From: Trematomus loennbergii
Lineage: Eukaryota > Chordata > Actinopteri > Perciformes > Nototheniidae
Reading direction: 5' to 3'
Length of the DNA: 64,000 nucleotides
Assembly: GCA_012861695.1 (NCBI GenBank)
Contig: JAAOOA010000033.1
Location: 9,354,325 to 9,418,324, forward strand
A program made the translations under genes and the position numbers. The notes beneath the pieces were generated by a model. That model searched no databases. It had not been told where the DNA came from and saw only the letters and a program-made list of their open reading frames with translations. The first letter of the stretch is position 1. Every line of letters begins with the position of its first letter. Of the stretch, positions 14,088 to 28,200 are shown in pieces.

Positions 14088-17000
14088 TTATAGCTGTGTT
14101 CATTGGCTACAGTCTCACATTTACCCTGGAGGAATGACAACATCCCCTCGTCTTTTTGGAACTTCCTCACAGTTATTTTCAGGAAATGTACAGCTCTCTA
14201 TGGATCAGATCTATGAAAAGTTCCAGTCTACCCAAAGCAGCCCATGATTCTTTAAAGTGTTTTACGTCTACATATCTGTTTGGTTAGGTTTTTATTTCAT
14301 TGCTTAGTTTGTAGATTAAGCTAATTTAACAATAACATAGCATGACATTTAGTGGAACCATTGTCAAGTATCCTGAATACACACACTATATTATTACCAT
14401 GGCTGGCCCCAATCAGTCCCTGATGTTGTCGATGTAAACACAGATTATTGGCAACATGAAACCGTTATTTTAACTGAGTTATGGAAACGAGATTTAAATG
14501 AGATTAATAGAAGAAGTGCAATTTAAAAAAAAAAAACAATATTGCTTAATAGTTTAACATGCTTTTTTTCAGTTTTACCGTAAATCCTGGTGAAAAACTT
14601 GTATTGATATTAGACATCAGAAATTGTGTTTAACATCGTCATCATCACTACCGGCTGTTTTAGGAATATCTGCCTAGTTGACTGGTCTTCTTGTCTCCGG
14701 GGAATATGGGCCCCCCACCATACCATTATGTTATCTAATGGAGGATAATCTCGCCTCCATCTGGCCGGCCTGAGCCACAGTCTGTTCTGCCCAGCAAGCT
14801 GGACGACTGACTGGAGAGCAGCAGCTAATGATGAGAGCTTCTCCTGCTCGGCTGGAAGAAAGGCATGGAGAGACACAAGCTGTAGGGATGAAGGTGGAGA
14901 GAAGGGGAATACATGGAAGTTTAACAACATAGTAAAAGATGAACAACGCAATCTAAATGTATAGCTACAAAACAGCATGACATGCACAAATCTGCCCACA
15001 AGAAGGTTATGATACTGCATTAGAAATGGATGCCTAATGCATTTGGAGTACATGAAAAATTGCTACTACTGGTATGTAATTACAATTCGAAGCTATATGA
15101 TTATTATTTTAAAACATGTCGTACTCATGAGGTTAACATAATATAAAGTGACATCAATATCTTCTTTAAGACAAGATACAACAAAATGCATTTACTTTTA
15201 CTGTGACATGAAATGATGGTACAGTGTGACGGAGATTTCTTTCCAGTTTTGCTTTACCATCTTACTTCCATTTTAATTAACAAGATTCTCTGATCTTTAG
15301 ATGAGCTAAAAAAATGTAATCAAGTGTATGCATATATATGCTGCTGAGGGCATAACTATTTTAAAGCTGCACAAACAATATTTGTTCAAGATAATTGATT
15401 TTTCGGGTTTTAAGCTTGTTCATCTCCCTCCAAGAAGTCAAGAATAATATCAATGCTTTCCTGCAATATGTTTGTGTCCAAAAAAACAAACACTTGAATG
15501 TTCAAAAAGAAATTCACAAAACTTCACATTTTTGCTAAATGATTTCTCAGCATTTATGCATTTTCTCAAATTCCACTATAATATGTGTCACTTTGATAAC
15601 ACCTAGTGATAATTTCATAGGTTTGTATGATGTTTGTTTTGTTAAATGATTTACTCAGAACCATTTTATTATTTTGTATAAGTCAAGTCAGGGTTTCTGT
15701 TATGAAATGGTGGCCAGAAGCTAATGTAGCTGGATAGCATAATCAATGTGGCCTGTGTACGTGATGCGCTCCAAAAAGCCTCACAGCAATGAGGCTGATT
15801 ATGATGTTATCTCCACTGAGGGAGCAGACGAGCGACAGGTGGAAATGTAACGATTGGTATTCAGCAACGCAGCGCCGCCTTTTAATGCATCTGCAAAGCC
15901 AACAGCACATGAATATTCACAGAGCAACTGTTAGCACAGCACTGAGTGTGATTTGCTGCTGCACTTCATTAAACTAATTGTCCCCACTCATTGCACTGCG
16001 GCCTCTTCTAACAGTTGATTCAGAACTCAGTGAACCAACACAAACACTGCAAGAGTCCAGCTGAGGAAACCTGTGTTTGTGTGTGTGTCAGTGTGTGTAC
16101 ATGAATGCATGCTCATGTGTATTCATGAGCAGGTGTGTATGTACTGCTGTACAAGCATTACATTGTACGTGTGCACTTCTGTGTACATACAGTATGTTTG
16201 TGTGTCTTGGGAGGGATGCTCATAATAATAAGGCTCATGGTGACAGGTCATTTATAAGATGTGATCATATCGCAGTGTGCAAAAACACATAGGCGTATAA
16301 TCTAAACATGTTCATGGATATATACACACAGAGACACAAAAATTAACATATATTACATGTTAGCTCAGTGCTTTTCCACATGCATACATACAGAGACCGG
16401 CCAATGTACACTGTGCAGACCCACACAAAAGGATCTAAAATAAGCACAGCAATTATGGTCGAGCCAACTTGATTTTGGAACATTATTGTCCAGTTGCCTG
16501 CATACTGCCATTTACTGTAGCCTGCCATCATGTTCCTATAACTGCAGCTGTGCATTATTTTTCATAGATGGATGTTTGAGAACAAAACCTTCCAATTGTT
16601 ATATGTAAAAATGTCATGGCAATCAAACTTGTGAAATGGTGAACGTTTTTTAATATGAATTAACACATCACACTTCAGAACAAATAGTACCAGTTAGTAA
16701 GTGGATGTTGTTGCCTGAGGCCCAGGAAGTGTCATGTGTCATAACGGGGACAACAGGGTGTAACTCATCATTTTAGTAATGGCTGCATTTAGTTTAAGTG
16801 TTCCACGGCCCTGACAATATGCATGACAATTTAATATGTTAAGGAAAGGTTTCAACGGCAGGAAACGGTACTTAATGCTTCTTTCATCGCCACGGTGGAG
16901 AAAGAGTTAGAGAAAAATAGTTACATGTTTGACCTATCAAACCACAGCAAGAATGCAGACCCCCGCCAAGGCTGTTACCATAAGCGAAAAATAATTTGTT

Positions 17001-20000
17001 TATCCGCTCCATGATTCAAATCTGCTCCAAAAAGCTGTTTGTGCTTCCTTGGTGCCTGCTACACCCTTTCACTACCTTTAAAAAAAAATACAGGCCTGTG
17101 GATTTGCCGTCATCCACAAAAGGATTTTAAAAGAACATAATACAAGACTTTTACTAGAGGAATATATAAAGAATAATTGGTTCAGGTTACATTAAATATT
17201 GATTCAATTATTACTGAATTTGCCATACCTAATCAACATATATTTACTGTATATCTACACCAGTAGTTGTTTATCATGCATTGCTTTTTACTTTCAAATA
17301 CAGTGATTTAAAGCATCAACTTGGGATATATTGCAGAAAAGTAAACATAACTGAATCGGAATTTCTTCTCAAGAGAAAACCTAAATTAAAATGCTTTAGC
17401 AAAATGACACATTTATGAACAGCACTACTGCATAGGTCTGGCTCAATAGCAGTGATACATTAACCTGGACAGATCTTGTGTTGCTCTTTAACAATCCAAG
17501 GGACAAGTAAAAATGTATGGCATCTCACCTGTGATAAACCCTTCACCTTTAAAGAAAGAAATGAATTAGAAAACTTCCTCTGTCGACTGCAGTACAACAC
17601 AGATGCTCAGTGAGCCAAACAGTTCCTGGTGGATGACAATGGAATATTTTAAGCACCATATTACATCAAATGTTTCCTAATATAGCTGTAGTGTTAGGTA
17701 ATAGTTTAAGCTCATAACAATTTAGCTTTTATATACCTAATACTAAAAAAAAGAAGAAAATATGACAATAGTTCTCCCATCATTACAGACCTTTTCAGTT
17801 CTCTCTGAAATAATTGTACTGTTTACTTTGGAAAGGGAAATTATGTTAACCTTCAGAGTACAGCGGCTATAAAGAATGAAAAACCCATCTGTTTGTTGTG
17901 GGGGCGTTCTTATTCAATATGCAGGACATAAGCATAATAACTCGGAGCATCAGCATACCAAAGCATCAGCGTCTCAGATGACGTCATTACATGTTTGTGC
18001 TTTCATTAGTAGAAATGTGACTCATTCATATTCATGTGTTTTTCCCCTAACTTTTATGGTAGTTACTCCTATTACTCAGAATTAGTGCTTACATAAAAAT
18101 GCATCTGACTGTATATGTTGTGGATAGTAGGCCTCTGTTAACAACCAAGCATTGCTCATCCTTATTTTAAGTTCATACACCGCAAATGTTGGCATTATGT
18201 ATGCTGGGGTCTCTTTTTGCTTGTGGTACCCAACGCAATAAAATATACATTTATTTAATCATCTTGCCTATTCATTTATTTATGAAAGCTATTGCATCCT
18301 ATTTATAGTCAGGGCTGTGTTTCTCTATGCCTTATGTAACAGCCTGATACCATTACAGCAGAGCGATCAACATCTCAGATATAGGCACAAAGAGAATGAA
18401 CAGGCTAAATAAATGTTCACGATGAACTGACTAATTACTGGTGAATACACACTGGTTCCACTGGTACCTCTGAGGTGTTTAAAAAGCATTCTTTAATATA
18501 TTTTTGAACATCATAACAGCGGTATGTATGAAATGCTGTGTCTCGCATAGCACAAAGCTAGCTAACTTAGCCTTAATAAAATGTGTTCTTCTATGTTTAA
18601 TATGTAAACATGCACATTTAATCTTGCTCTGCAGAGAAAGGAAAGCACCGTGTTCGGTTTTTTCCCCTTGGATTAATGACTTTTGCCTTGGGAAAAGAGA
18701 TTTTGCCGTATTCTTTTCATCACCTAATTTTTTTTGTCGCAGCCTGCCCATCATATAGCAGTCCGCTTTATACTGCTCAGTGGGGTAAGGATAACATCAT
18801 GATTATTTCAGGAGTCATCAGCTCAGCACTTAAAAGCAGCACATGCAGCAGCGGTAGTTGAAAACACTCCCTCCTTCCCTCCAGGATCCTGGAAGTCATT
18901 GGCAGTGTGTCGGAGAGCTGCACAGGGATCTATGGACCTTATTGCAACTCAAAGGGAAGAGCTCAAGCAGAAGAAAGGAATCCTGACAGAGCCTTGTATA
19001 ACCTTGTGGCTTTAACTATTTATAAAATGGCCAGCGAAAAACATAGTGCTTGGTTTGAAACTCTGGACCATGATGGACTAGGACAAGCCAGAGAGAAAAA
19101 AAATATGAAAATAAAGCGTCTACAGCACTAAAGGAAAACAAAGCGGGGAAAGCAAGATAGATGGTCAAAAGTCAATTATTGTTGCAATGTCGAGCTTTCA
19201 ACTGATTATAATCCCCATCATTGCTCTATTTTGTGTGCTAGAACATGTTACCTTTGCTGGCACAAAGATTAATTTAGGTAATCAAAAGGGGGAAGAACAG
19301 GGTCTCCTAAGGGGAAGGTGGTACAATCTGCTGCAACTCCATGTTGTCATTAGCTTCAAAATATACTATACAGTATTACTTTTTAGCCTTATCCTTTTTA
19401 GTCATTGAACAAGGGTCCTAAGTCCAGAGTTGGGTAAGTGTTGTTGGAATGTTATGTAATACGGACCCCTATGCACCTGTCAGTAACATGTCTCATATCC
19501 GTACTGTTGTTTATTCAATAGAACCAAATGATCTGCACAGCTACATTGGTTCTGCATAACAATCAAACAATCCACTGTTTCCTTTTTTGTAATTCCAGGA
19601 AACTCTTAGTGAAATGTAAATTGCCCTGAAGCTTGTGTGGCCTATTTTCTTTTCTAGTGTGGCAAGGGGCGTTAGGCATTCAAATATGAGAACCAATTAA
19701 AGTATGTGCTCTGAGGCTGAGTGGAGAGTTTCCAGACTGTAGTGGACAAAGCTCTCTGTGCCAGGAAGTTGGCTTCCATTTTTAGCATATGACCTTCTTT
19801 TTGTTTCAATCGGTTTTCTGACTAATTGCCTTGGTCAATTCTTAGAACTCTGTATAAGTAGTTGTTAATATTCATAAATCATACATAATGCACAGTGTGT
19901 ATATAATATCCTGCACATGCACTGGGATATCTACTCTCTATTGTGTCATTATAGTGTTTGAATGTAGGCTCATTAACACTCAACGGTTGCCTAATGATAA

Positions 20001-21060
20001 AAAGAAAAAGCTCAAATTGCACTGCTCTCAGCCCACAATGAGCTATTCTTCTCCCTACGTTCCAATCTGTGAGAGACTGTGCAAGGTCACTTATTCATGT
20101 TAATAAACAGGAACAAATACATCCCCCATGATCAGTGAGTAATATAATGTACTAAAATACAAATGAATTGTACTTTTGTTCAGGAGGATAGATGCTTGTC
20201 ATGGTCTCTGGCAGTAAAAAGGCAAATGACTTTTAACAACACCTTTATAATCTGTCAAATGGTGTTATTTACCCTTAAGAAGATAAGACAACGTGGTCAA
20301 ATACTCATATAACAGATAGTCAAGTTAATGTATACTACCACCAAATGATGACTTAACCACACCTTGTACAGGTTTCCCTCTAAAACCTACAGACACACTA
20401 TGTTCTGTAGAGCATGCAGGTGTTATTATGTGTTTTGGTGATTGTATTTACTTTCCAAATTGCAGACCAGCAAAACCAGCATGCACAGAATAGAAGTATC
20501 CACAATGTATAAGGTAATAATATATATGTATTGAGTACCTTTCATTTTAATTGTACAACTTAAAGCATTAGTTTCAGAAAACAATTACTACTACATTAGG
20601 ATGCTTGCAGGCGCACTATTGGAATAATAAATGAGGTAAGAAGCAGTTCAGTTTTTAATTTGATTTTAGTAATGATCATAATACATAAATATAATTATCA
20701 TAATCATTTGACTGTTTCTCTTCTCTTTCGTCTCTCTCCTCACAGTACTGTACAGGCAGTTCCTCTCTGTCTTCAGCCATGCATGCATGATGCACAGCTT
20801 AATATCAAATTAGATCATTTTGCTCTGATTGTTAGGGCGCTAATTACGCAGAGCAGAGAGCTGCAGCCTCAAGAGCACAGTGGGCTTTTACATGTGTCAT
20901 GGCAGCAGGGTGACTGAAAGCCACATGATGTATTGTCACTTCACGGTGGAAGGATTGAGTGAACAGTGAATGTTGAACTGCTGACTCTTTTATGGGCTCT
21001 ATAATGGGGATTTCATTATGAAGTGTACATTTATGGAGGGAAGCCAGGGGTTGTTGTGCA
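14088..21060. other. Intergenic, no gene recognised
   Basis: Seven kilobases of AT-rich DNA. Many short overlapping open frames occur, none with a domain, a consistent splice pattern or a polyadenylation context. A loose GT-rich stretch lies at 16075-16215. A block at about 20740-20935 has even base composition and homeodomain-type TAATTA cores, and is discussed as a possible conserved non-coding element. Confidence 0.5.
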
Positions 21061-21521
21061 GGGGCCTCATTACAAAAATAACTGTGTGAAAGTGTGAAAT
21101 CCTATCTAAGTTTAGTAGAGCAGAATAACTTTGTGATAGTTTCCTGAATTAATAGGGATTTAGCTTTTATAGTGATTTTCCAACATAGGAATCCTCAATT
21201 AGGATAACCCATCCTCAATTATAAAAAAAATTGTTATTGTTTACATGGCAATTACAATAAATATGGAGAACACTTTTTTAAACATTATGAAGACACTTTA
21301 ACTGGCAAAACTTGCCAAGGGCTGAAGAGTACATTCTAAATAGACACAGGCGTTAGAAATTGCCATGCCATTGGAAATGAAGCTTACATCAGCAGGAGGT
21401 CTAAGAAAGGATAAGACACAGTCATGCTTTTCGAAAACTTTATTTGGTGATAGACTGATAGCATTTTTTCCAACTTAAGTTGACATAGGACAAACAGGAT
21501 ATTATTTTGTAATGAGGCCCC
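21061..21521. mobile_element. Short TIR element (MITE), family unassigned
   Basis: The left end GGGGCCTCATTACAAAAATA is mirrored by a right end ending TTATTTTGTAATGAGGCCCC, giving about 20-bp inverted repeats with one indel. The 461-bp interior has no coding capacity. Flanks do not show an obvious target duplication, so the superfamily is open; GGGGCCTCATT-type ends are reminiscent of Harbinger or hAT MITEs in fish. Confidence 0.65.
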
Positions 21522-22083
21522 TAGAGGTTATCTTAAGTGCATTGCTGCTACATTGACACATGATATATGCGTTCTGATGTATATCTCACGCACCCTTTAC
21601 TTTAAGGGGGCTAAGTTAAGGCCCTGCCAAGTTTCTTCTGTGCTGTGGTGCAGTGCTCTGGTATGTTAGTTCAACTATAACACTGCTGCTACTGAATACT
21701 TGTTGCATTTCATAAGCAAGCTCCCCTGCCAACAGTCTGATGATGTCACCTCAGGAAGGCTTTGTGAAGGAGATAGTCTAGCTCCTGCTCCTCAACTTAG
21801 TTTGTCATTTCAGCTGTCGGCATCAAATCCCTTTTAAAGCAATGTTTTCCTGTTCTGTCGTAGGAAGTGTAGGTCCGCAGGGACAAAGGGGTTTATTCTT
21901 CGATGTATACCAAGGGACCACGGCTTTAATTCACCACGATGCTGTCAGGTTATTACTTTGATTGATATTATGGCTCTATGTCGTTGCTGTTTGTGTTAGT
22001 GTGCTTGGCAAAGTCTTGATGTCTTTGGCTCTGCTGCTATCCACCCATGTGCTGTGTTTACATTGGTATTAGTCATTTAAACA
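21522..22083. other. Intergenic, no gene recognised
   Basis: Nothing supportable is seen between the TIR element and the LINE tail fragment. Confidence 0.5.
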
Positions 22084-22200
22084 ACACATTTGTTATATTT
22101 AATCAGGCAGTCTCATCAAGATTAAGATCCCATTTCCAAAAGAGACCCAAGAACAAGAAATATTTACAAAAACATACATAACAAAACAAAAGCAACAAAT
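22084..22200 (-). mobile_element. LINE 3'-end fragment related to the 56.6 kb LINE
   Basis: The stretch TATATTTAATCAGGCAGTCTC followed by ATCCCATTTCCAAAAGAGACC follows the same plan as the 3' end of the LINE at 56646, which has TTTATTTAACCAGG, then ATTGAGATCAA, then AAGGGAGACC. It is a diverged, heavily 5'-truncated copy in the same orientation. Confidence 0.55.
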
Positions 22201-25200
22201 AAATTAAACAGATACTGGAATTATAACAAAACATGAGATAATAAAGCTTTCAAAACTTTAATTTAATGTCTTCCTTTCTTTAAGTGGCGGGGCTTATTTT
22301 TCTCATAGGTGTTGTGGTGAAATGTGAACTCTGATTTTTGAGTATTATATTTTATATGAACTACATTGTATTGCAAATGAATATCATTGTTGCTGTTTTT
22401 TGGTGATGGTTGACGCTATTAGCTCATTAGCTCATTTCATTTTCCCAAACTTTTAATACATTTATATTATTTGTATATCTTCTTTCTTTATCTTTTCTTA
22501 TTCTATTTTTACACTGTTGATTCTATTTTGTAATTTGACAGTACACTTTCAGTTTTGATGTATGTCAAACAAACTATTTTGGCTTTATTAAACCATACTC
22601 ATCACTGTCGATCTGCGCACAGTCCATTGCTACACTGTCATTTTGCAATCATGGGAAACTATTATTGCTTTTCTCACACAAAGGTAGATAATAATAGATA
22701 ATCCGATTCACACTCCATGTGACATAACAATTCATAATAAGAGACTGTCCGCTACACTGTGTTCTTCCCGTACTGTATAGCAAATGGATTGTTTGCTACT
22801 ATTGTTCAGCCATTTTATATAATGGCTTGAGTTAGGGTATGTATTTAATGTGTTAATTAAAACACGATTTTATTATTTGTGTGAACGTTTGCAGAGAGTA
22901 AACAGGTCAGAGACAAGGCAGCAAATAACAAGTCTATACATATTATTTTCTGGATTCAAATAATACATTCAAAACCTTCTCTCTGTTAATATTTGGACTA
23001 AGCACTACAATATCCTCTCTGTGCACTTAACACTCAGATTAAAAGCACTCATCCTTCTATCTCGGGGCAAATTGTGCAACGCATCCTTCATAATAACTGT
23101 GTACAACCTGGAGTAGGCATGGGAACATTCTCTCGCGCTGCATCCTAATGGCAGATTAAGACACTATGGATCTAATTGATGCTAATCAACACAACTAATT
23201 ACTCCCCCTAGATAAACAAGCTTCCCATTAGTGCAGAAATTAGTCAGGTAATGAAACCCTTGTTTTTTGGATGACTTCTCAATGTCATATATGATAAAAG
23301 GGAATGGACAGATCAAGATATAATAGACATTTATCTTGGTGAAGGGATTTGTACTTGCATATGGGGTTCTATGCATCTTCCAAAGAGTGAATACTCACAG
23401 TATAATCCACCATCAAGAAGATTTCAAATAAACAAACAAACGTTGCCTTCTCAAATTTGGTGAATTATCAATAGAGGATCTCGGATACCTCTTACACAAA
23501 TATAGCAAAGTCCACAGTCATATCAGAAACATCGTTTTTTTGTTTGTTCATATTGTGCAAAAATGACCTGACTTCTGGTGATGTGTGCTTAGGCAGGTTG
23601 TATGTTATAAAGGACTGTACCGTTAACTGCTCATTTATAATGTTATATAATAATAAAGGCAGGCAAAGATTGCAGTGCATCCATGGACATAACAATGAAT
23701 TCATAAAAAATACATTTATGGACAAAATGCAAAATGTAGGGAGATAAGAAAAAAGAGTTAGGGAAGAAAGTAATAGAAAGAACAAGTTTCTGAATATTTT
23801 TGAGGATGTTGTCAACATACACAAACACACTTACAACTGTTATTAGGTAAAGTAGGTAAAGTACTAGCTGTTATATTGGCTAATGGTGGTGAATACAAAA
23901 TAAATACAATACAGCAGCCAACATTCCTCAACTTACAAAAACACAGACACACTGAACAAGAAATATTTTAAGGACTATTTTGAAAGACAAAGACCAATTT
24001 CAAAATGTGCAAAGCAGTCAGGTCGAAATATATCTGATCATTTCATTGAATAAACAGCATCAGATGAAGAATAATGTATAGGAAGTGGTGGAGTGAGTAG
24101 AAGAAACAGTTGGGTCAATGATGGAAATTGTGGTATAAAGTTTCAGTTGGGTGACTCACATCATATCACCATCAACCCAGAATACTGTGTTCCCATCTGG
24201 GTGTGTGCATGTGTGGGTCTCTTGCCTATTTATGTTACTCCCACAACCACCACCACCAACCCCTCCCTCCAGCATCAATCTCACTCACTCTTTGATGAAT
24301 AATATAGGAGATCTACACATTCATAATGAATCAGATAGACAGAGAAGGGAGAAAGAAATGTGAAATACTCCAAAACCTGATTGACCTTGTATCATTAAAA
24401 AACATTTGAGTATACATTCATTAAGTTGCATATCAATTGATGCATAATAATGAGCAGTTTTGAAACCCCCTCCAACAAACATCTAATTACAAAAATGTGA
24501 CAAGAAGAGAAGGTGCTCATATTTAATGCGTCAAAATGACACAGCCTCTAGTTTCTCAAGGCTTTTCTCTCCCAACATTTGAATACACTTGTGTAAATGA
24601 AGGCTGACTCATTAATACCTCTTTGGATCCATACCCTGCATGTGAACACCCACCTTCAAATGCACTGAACTCTTTCAATTGCCTCTCATTACTATCCTTA
24701 AATGTAATCATAGATGAAATGGTTGTTATCGGTTGTCGAGGGGGGTATAGATTTTCTTTAGTCCTACTCTACACCCTATTTAACATTAAGGGCCATTATC
24801 ATTTATTGTTAAGATGGATCGATGCAGGAATGTTAGGCGGTGATTATGGCCGTATAAATCATAATGGGAGCAAAGGAGAAAGTTGCACAGACGTACTTTA
24901 AAGAGTGATAAAGTCCAAGAAGGGAAGAGGTCAGCGTAGAATAATGGATGTTCAAAAAGGACTTTGACTCGGGGGAACACTGTTTTTGTCCCATGTGAAA
25001 TGAAAGTAAACTTATTTTTGACACATTTAAGGTAATTTACACAGTTTAACTATGTAACATTCCTCACTTATGTACGTATCGTAAGTTTCATAACAATCGC
25101 ACTTATTCTTACCTAAACAATAATCTATTCCTGAGCCTAACCAAGTAGTGACAGCGTTAACCACATGTTTAAAACTGTAACTGTTTCACACAAACTGGTA

Positions 25201-28200
25201 GCTGCCATTTTATGACTGATAGTGGCCATTTTAAAAATGATAGTATTAGAAATGGGTTCTCTCATTCTCCTAACATTCGATGTAGACAGTGGTAAAATGG
25301 AGAATACACCAACTGTCAATACAAAACAACAGAATTGCAGTATAATGTACTTAAGATTTACACATCCAAAAGACACAAAGCAAACTGTCTAACTAATGAC
25401 TGTGTGAAATGCTGCTGTATTATGGTTTAAAGTAAAGTGGGCATTCCCAAAAATGATAAAAACTTAATGTACAATGATACAACAGCAGAAAACCTCACAT
25501 TTAAGAAGTGTGTTGCCTCTGCCACCAATAATTGTGTTTGTATATGCTGGCTTGTTGCGTAAATTGTTTGGGTTTTTTGCTAAGACTATAAGCGCTTCCA
25601 AATGCAGTCCATTTAACATTTAATTATTTCAACATTGTTATTTTAGTGCAACTTACTTACTTAGTATTACTTTGTATCACACTGGTTGCAGGTAGGTTCG
25701 TACTCAGGTCCATTCATGTTTGTGTCCACATCAGCAAACTGCTCCAGTTATGAGTTTTAAACAATAAACCTCTCTTTCAGGGTTTTTGCTAACAGCCAGG
25801 GAGCTCTTGTGCACATACACCTCTCCCTATCTTTATCTCACTGAACCATTCTGTGTTTGGTTCTTTTAAAGATGTGGGCCACATTTGGCAGCTAGGGCTT
25901 AATGATTCAGAGAGCGGAGACGAGCACCTCTGGCAAATGCAGTCGCTCAGATCATCTGGTCGGAAACCGTTTTTGTCATTTTGCTGTGAAATCTGTGAAC
26001 TCAAGGTTGGTGCTTTAAAAACAACATCTGCCGGATTTTCCGACAAAATCCTGTAGTTTCAAATTTAACTAGAAAAAATTATGAATACAACGATGGCGGT
26101 TTATACCCGGGATGCTGCCGAGTTTAATCACATGATTGGAACACACGGCTAACACATCACGTCGGCTAAAGCCTGGCCTGTTTGTGCATGTGTGTGTAGT
26201 ATTGTGGTGTGTGAGCCAGTGTGTGTTTGTCTGTGTGAACACAACTCTACACTAAGCCGTGTCCTCAGCGTTCAGTGTACACCAACCACTTAGCACATGA
26301 TAGGTCGACCCCTAAAGGTCACAACACAGCATGTATCCATGGTGACTGCTTTGCCAGTAGAAAAACAAGCTGGGAGCAGAGCAGAAAAAAATGGAATCAG
26401 TCCACGAAGCTACGTGAGCAACGAAATAAACACAAACATATGCTCATACACTGCTGTCGGGAGGACGTTGGAAACCAAGATGGAGAATGAGTCAAGGTAG
26501 AGAACAAGATGGAAGAAGTAAGGATGATGGAAAGTGCTGTTTAACCTGAATATCCTGCTGGGATCCTCTATGTTTTCTTCTCTATCTTCACTGAGCTGCA
26601 CAGAGTGGAGGGACTAGCAGATGTGTTCGCTTTATATCCACATGGTCTTTTATAGACTTTGGTAATTGAAAAGACATGTCCAAAACCCTTGTCTTCAAAA
26701 ATGAATTTACCACATCAGACCCTTTTATCAGACGGATAAATACTTTAAGACAACGAGGCAAAGGTAGTGACACATTTTTAAGCTTGCTTTTGCAATGAAA
26801 GCACATTTTGTTGTCATGGTTACCCCCAGTTATCACCAGATATCAACACCTTAACACAAGACCCTGATTGCTTCACTGAATCTGGAACACAATCAATCCC
26901 TTCTTATTCCCCGGAGGCCTCTGTTTGTGCCATATTTAAAAAAGAAAGTGTGTTATACAATATAAACATGCTCACGCAGGAAATACTTCTGACAAAATCA
27001 TCCAACCACCGGGGCAAAACATTGCGGATTACTGTAGGTGATGGCCATAGTGTTTGGACAGACGTTGTTTTAGGAAGAATGGATTCAACATTTGTTTTCC
27101 TCCGTGTTCAACCACAGAATATGTAAACTGGTGCATCTGCTTCAAAAGAGCTCTCTAATAAAGATGTCCTTTTTCGCAGCATTTTATTTGGTAGGTGTTT
27201 TTAAAGGTTTGTCTTTATTTAGATGCAGTGGCTGTAAAACCTTTATAATCCACTTACATCAAACTGAGGAAATGTCACCCGATCCTGTTTCACCCTTTTT
27301 TTCTCTTGCATAAAAGAGAAAGAGAGTGGGGTTTCTCTCTCTCTCTCTCTCCCCCCCTCTCTCTCCCCCTGTCTCCCCCTCTCTGATTGCCAGGTGAATG
27401 AGCCATGCTGTTAAATAGAACATCCGTGAGCCACGGATCTGCTGTGAAAACAACAGCTGGCTTAACCCTAAAAACAAAATTATCAAATAACTAATGACGG
27501 CTGCACAAATGAGACAGCGGCGCCAACAGACCCACCCACCTGATATTCACAGGTGGATATTTTAACTGATGAAAGCAGCTCTTGTAATACAACACTTGGC
27601 TTATTTAAGAACATGCATGTTCATGGCTCATTTATGTGCTGTTCTGACAGAAATCTAATCATTCATTACTACATTTGATCTATTTTGAGCTTGTTTTTCA
27701 GTAAACCATCAAACAGCCGTGACCTCAGCTGGAATTACTCCAACATGCAAATAAATGTGTAAAACTGAGAAAAATATTCCTTGTATGTACTTGTACTGTA
27801 TGTTGTCTAATATAATTAAACTTGATTTTGTCAAAATGACTTGAAAGCAGATAAAACAATAACCTGATCAATATAGTGGTACCTCAGTGGCTTAGCCTCT
27901 ATAATGATATTATAAGACAACCCAATTATACATTCAGAGAAAATTAAACTCTTCACATGAGGAGGGCCACCAGCAGGTGTGGCTTTGGCTTGAGTTTCAA
28001 AGTGGCAACATGCAAAGTAATAAAAACCGACTATTGACACATCAAACATTATTTGTTTCGAGTTAGCGAGCTGTCTAATGGGCCATTTGCCACATTGTGA
28101 AAATCCAACTGTTAGTTTCCATGTTGTGTTTCTGTAATGCACTCACTCATAAGCATGTTGAGACTGGTAAAAAAGAGAGTAAACCTGAATGTCTTCAGGC

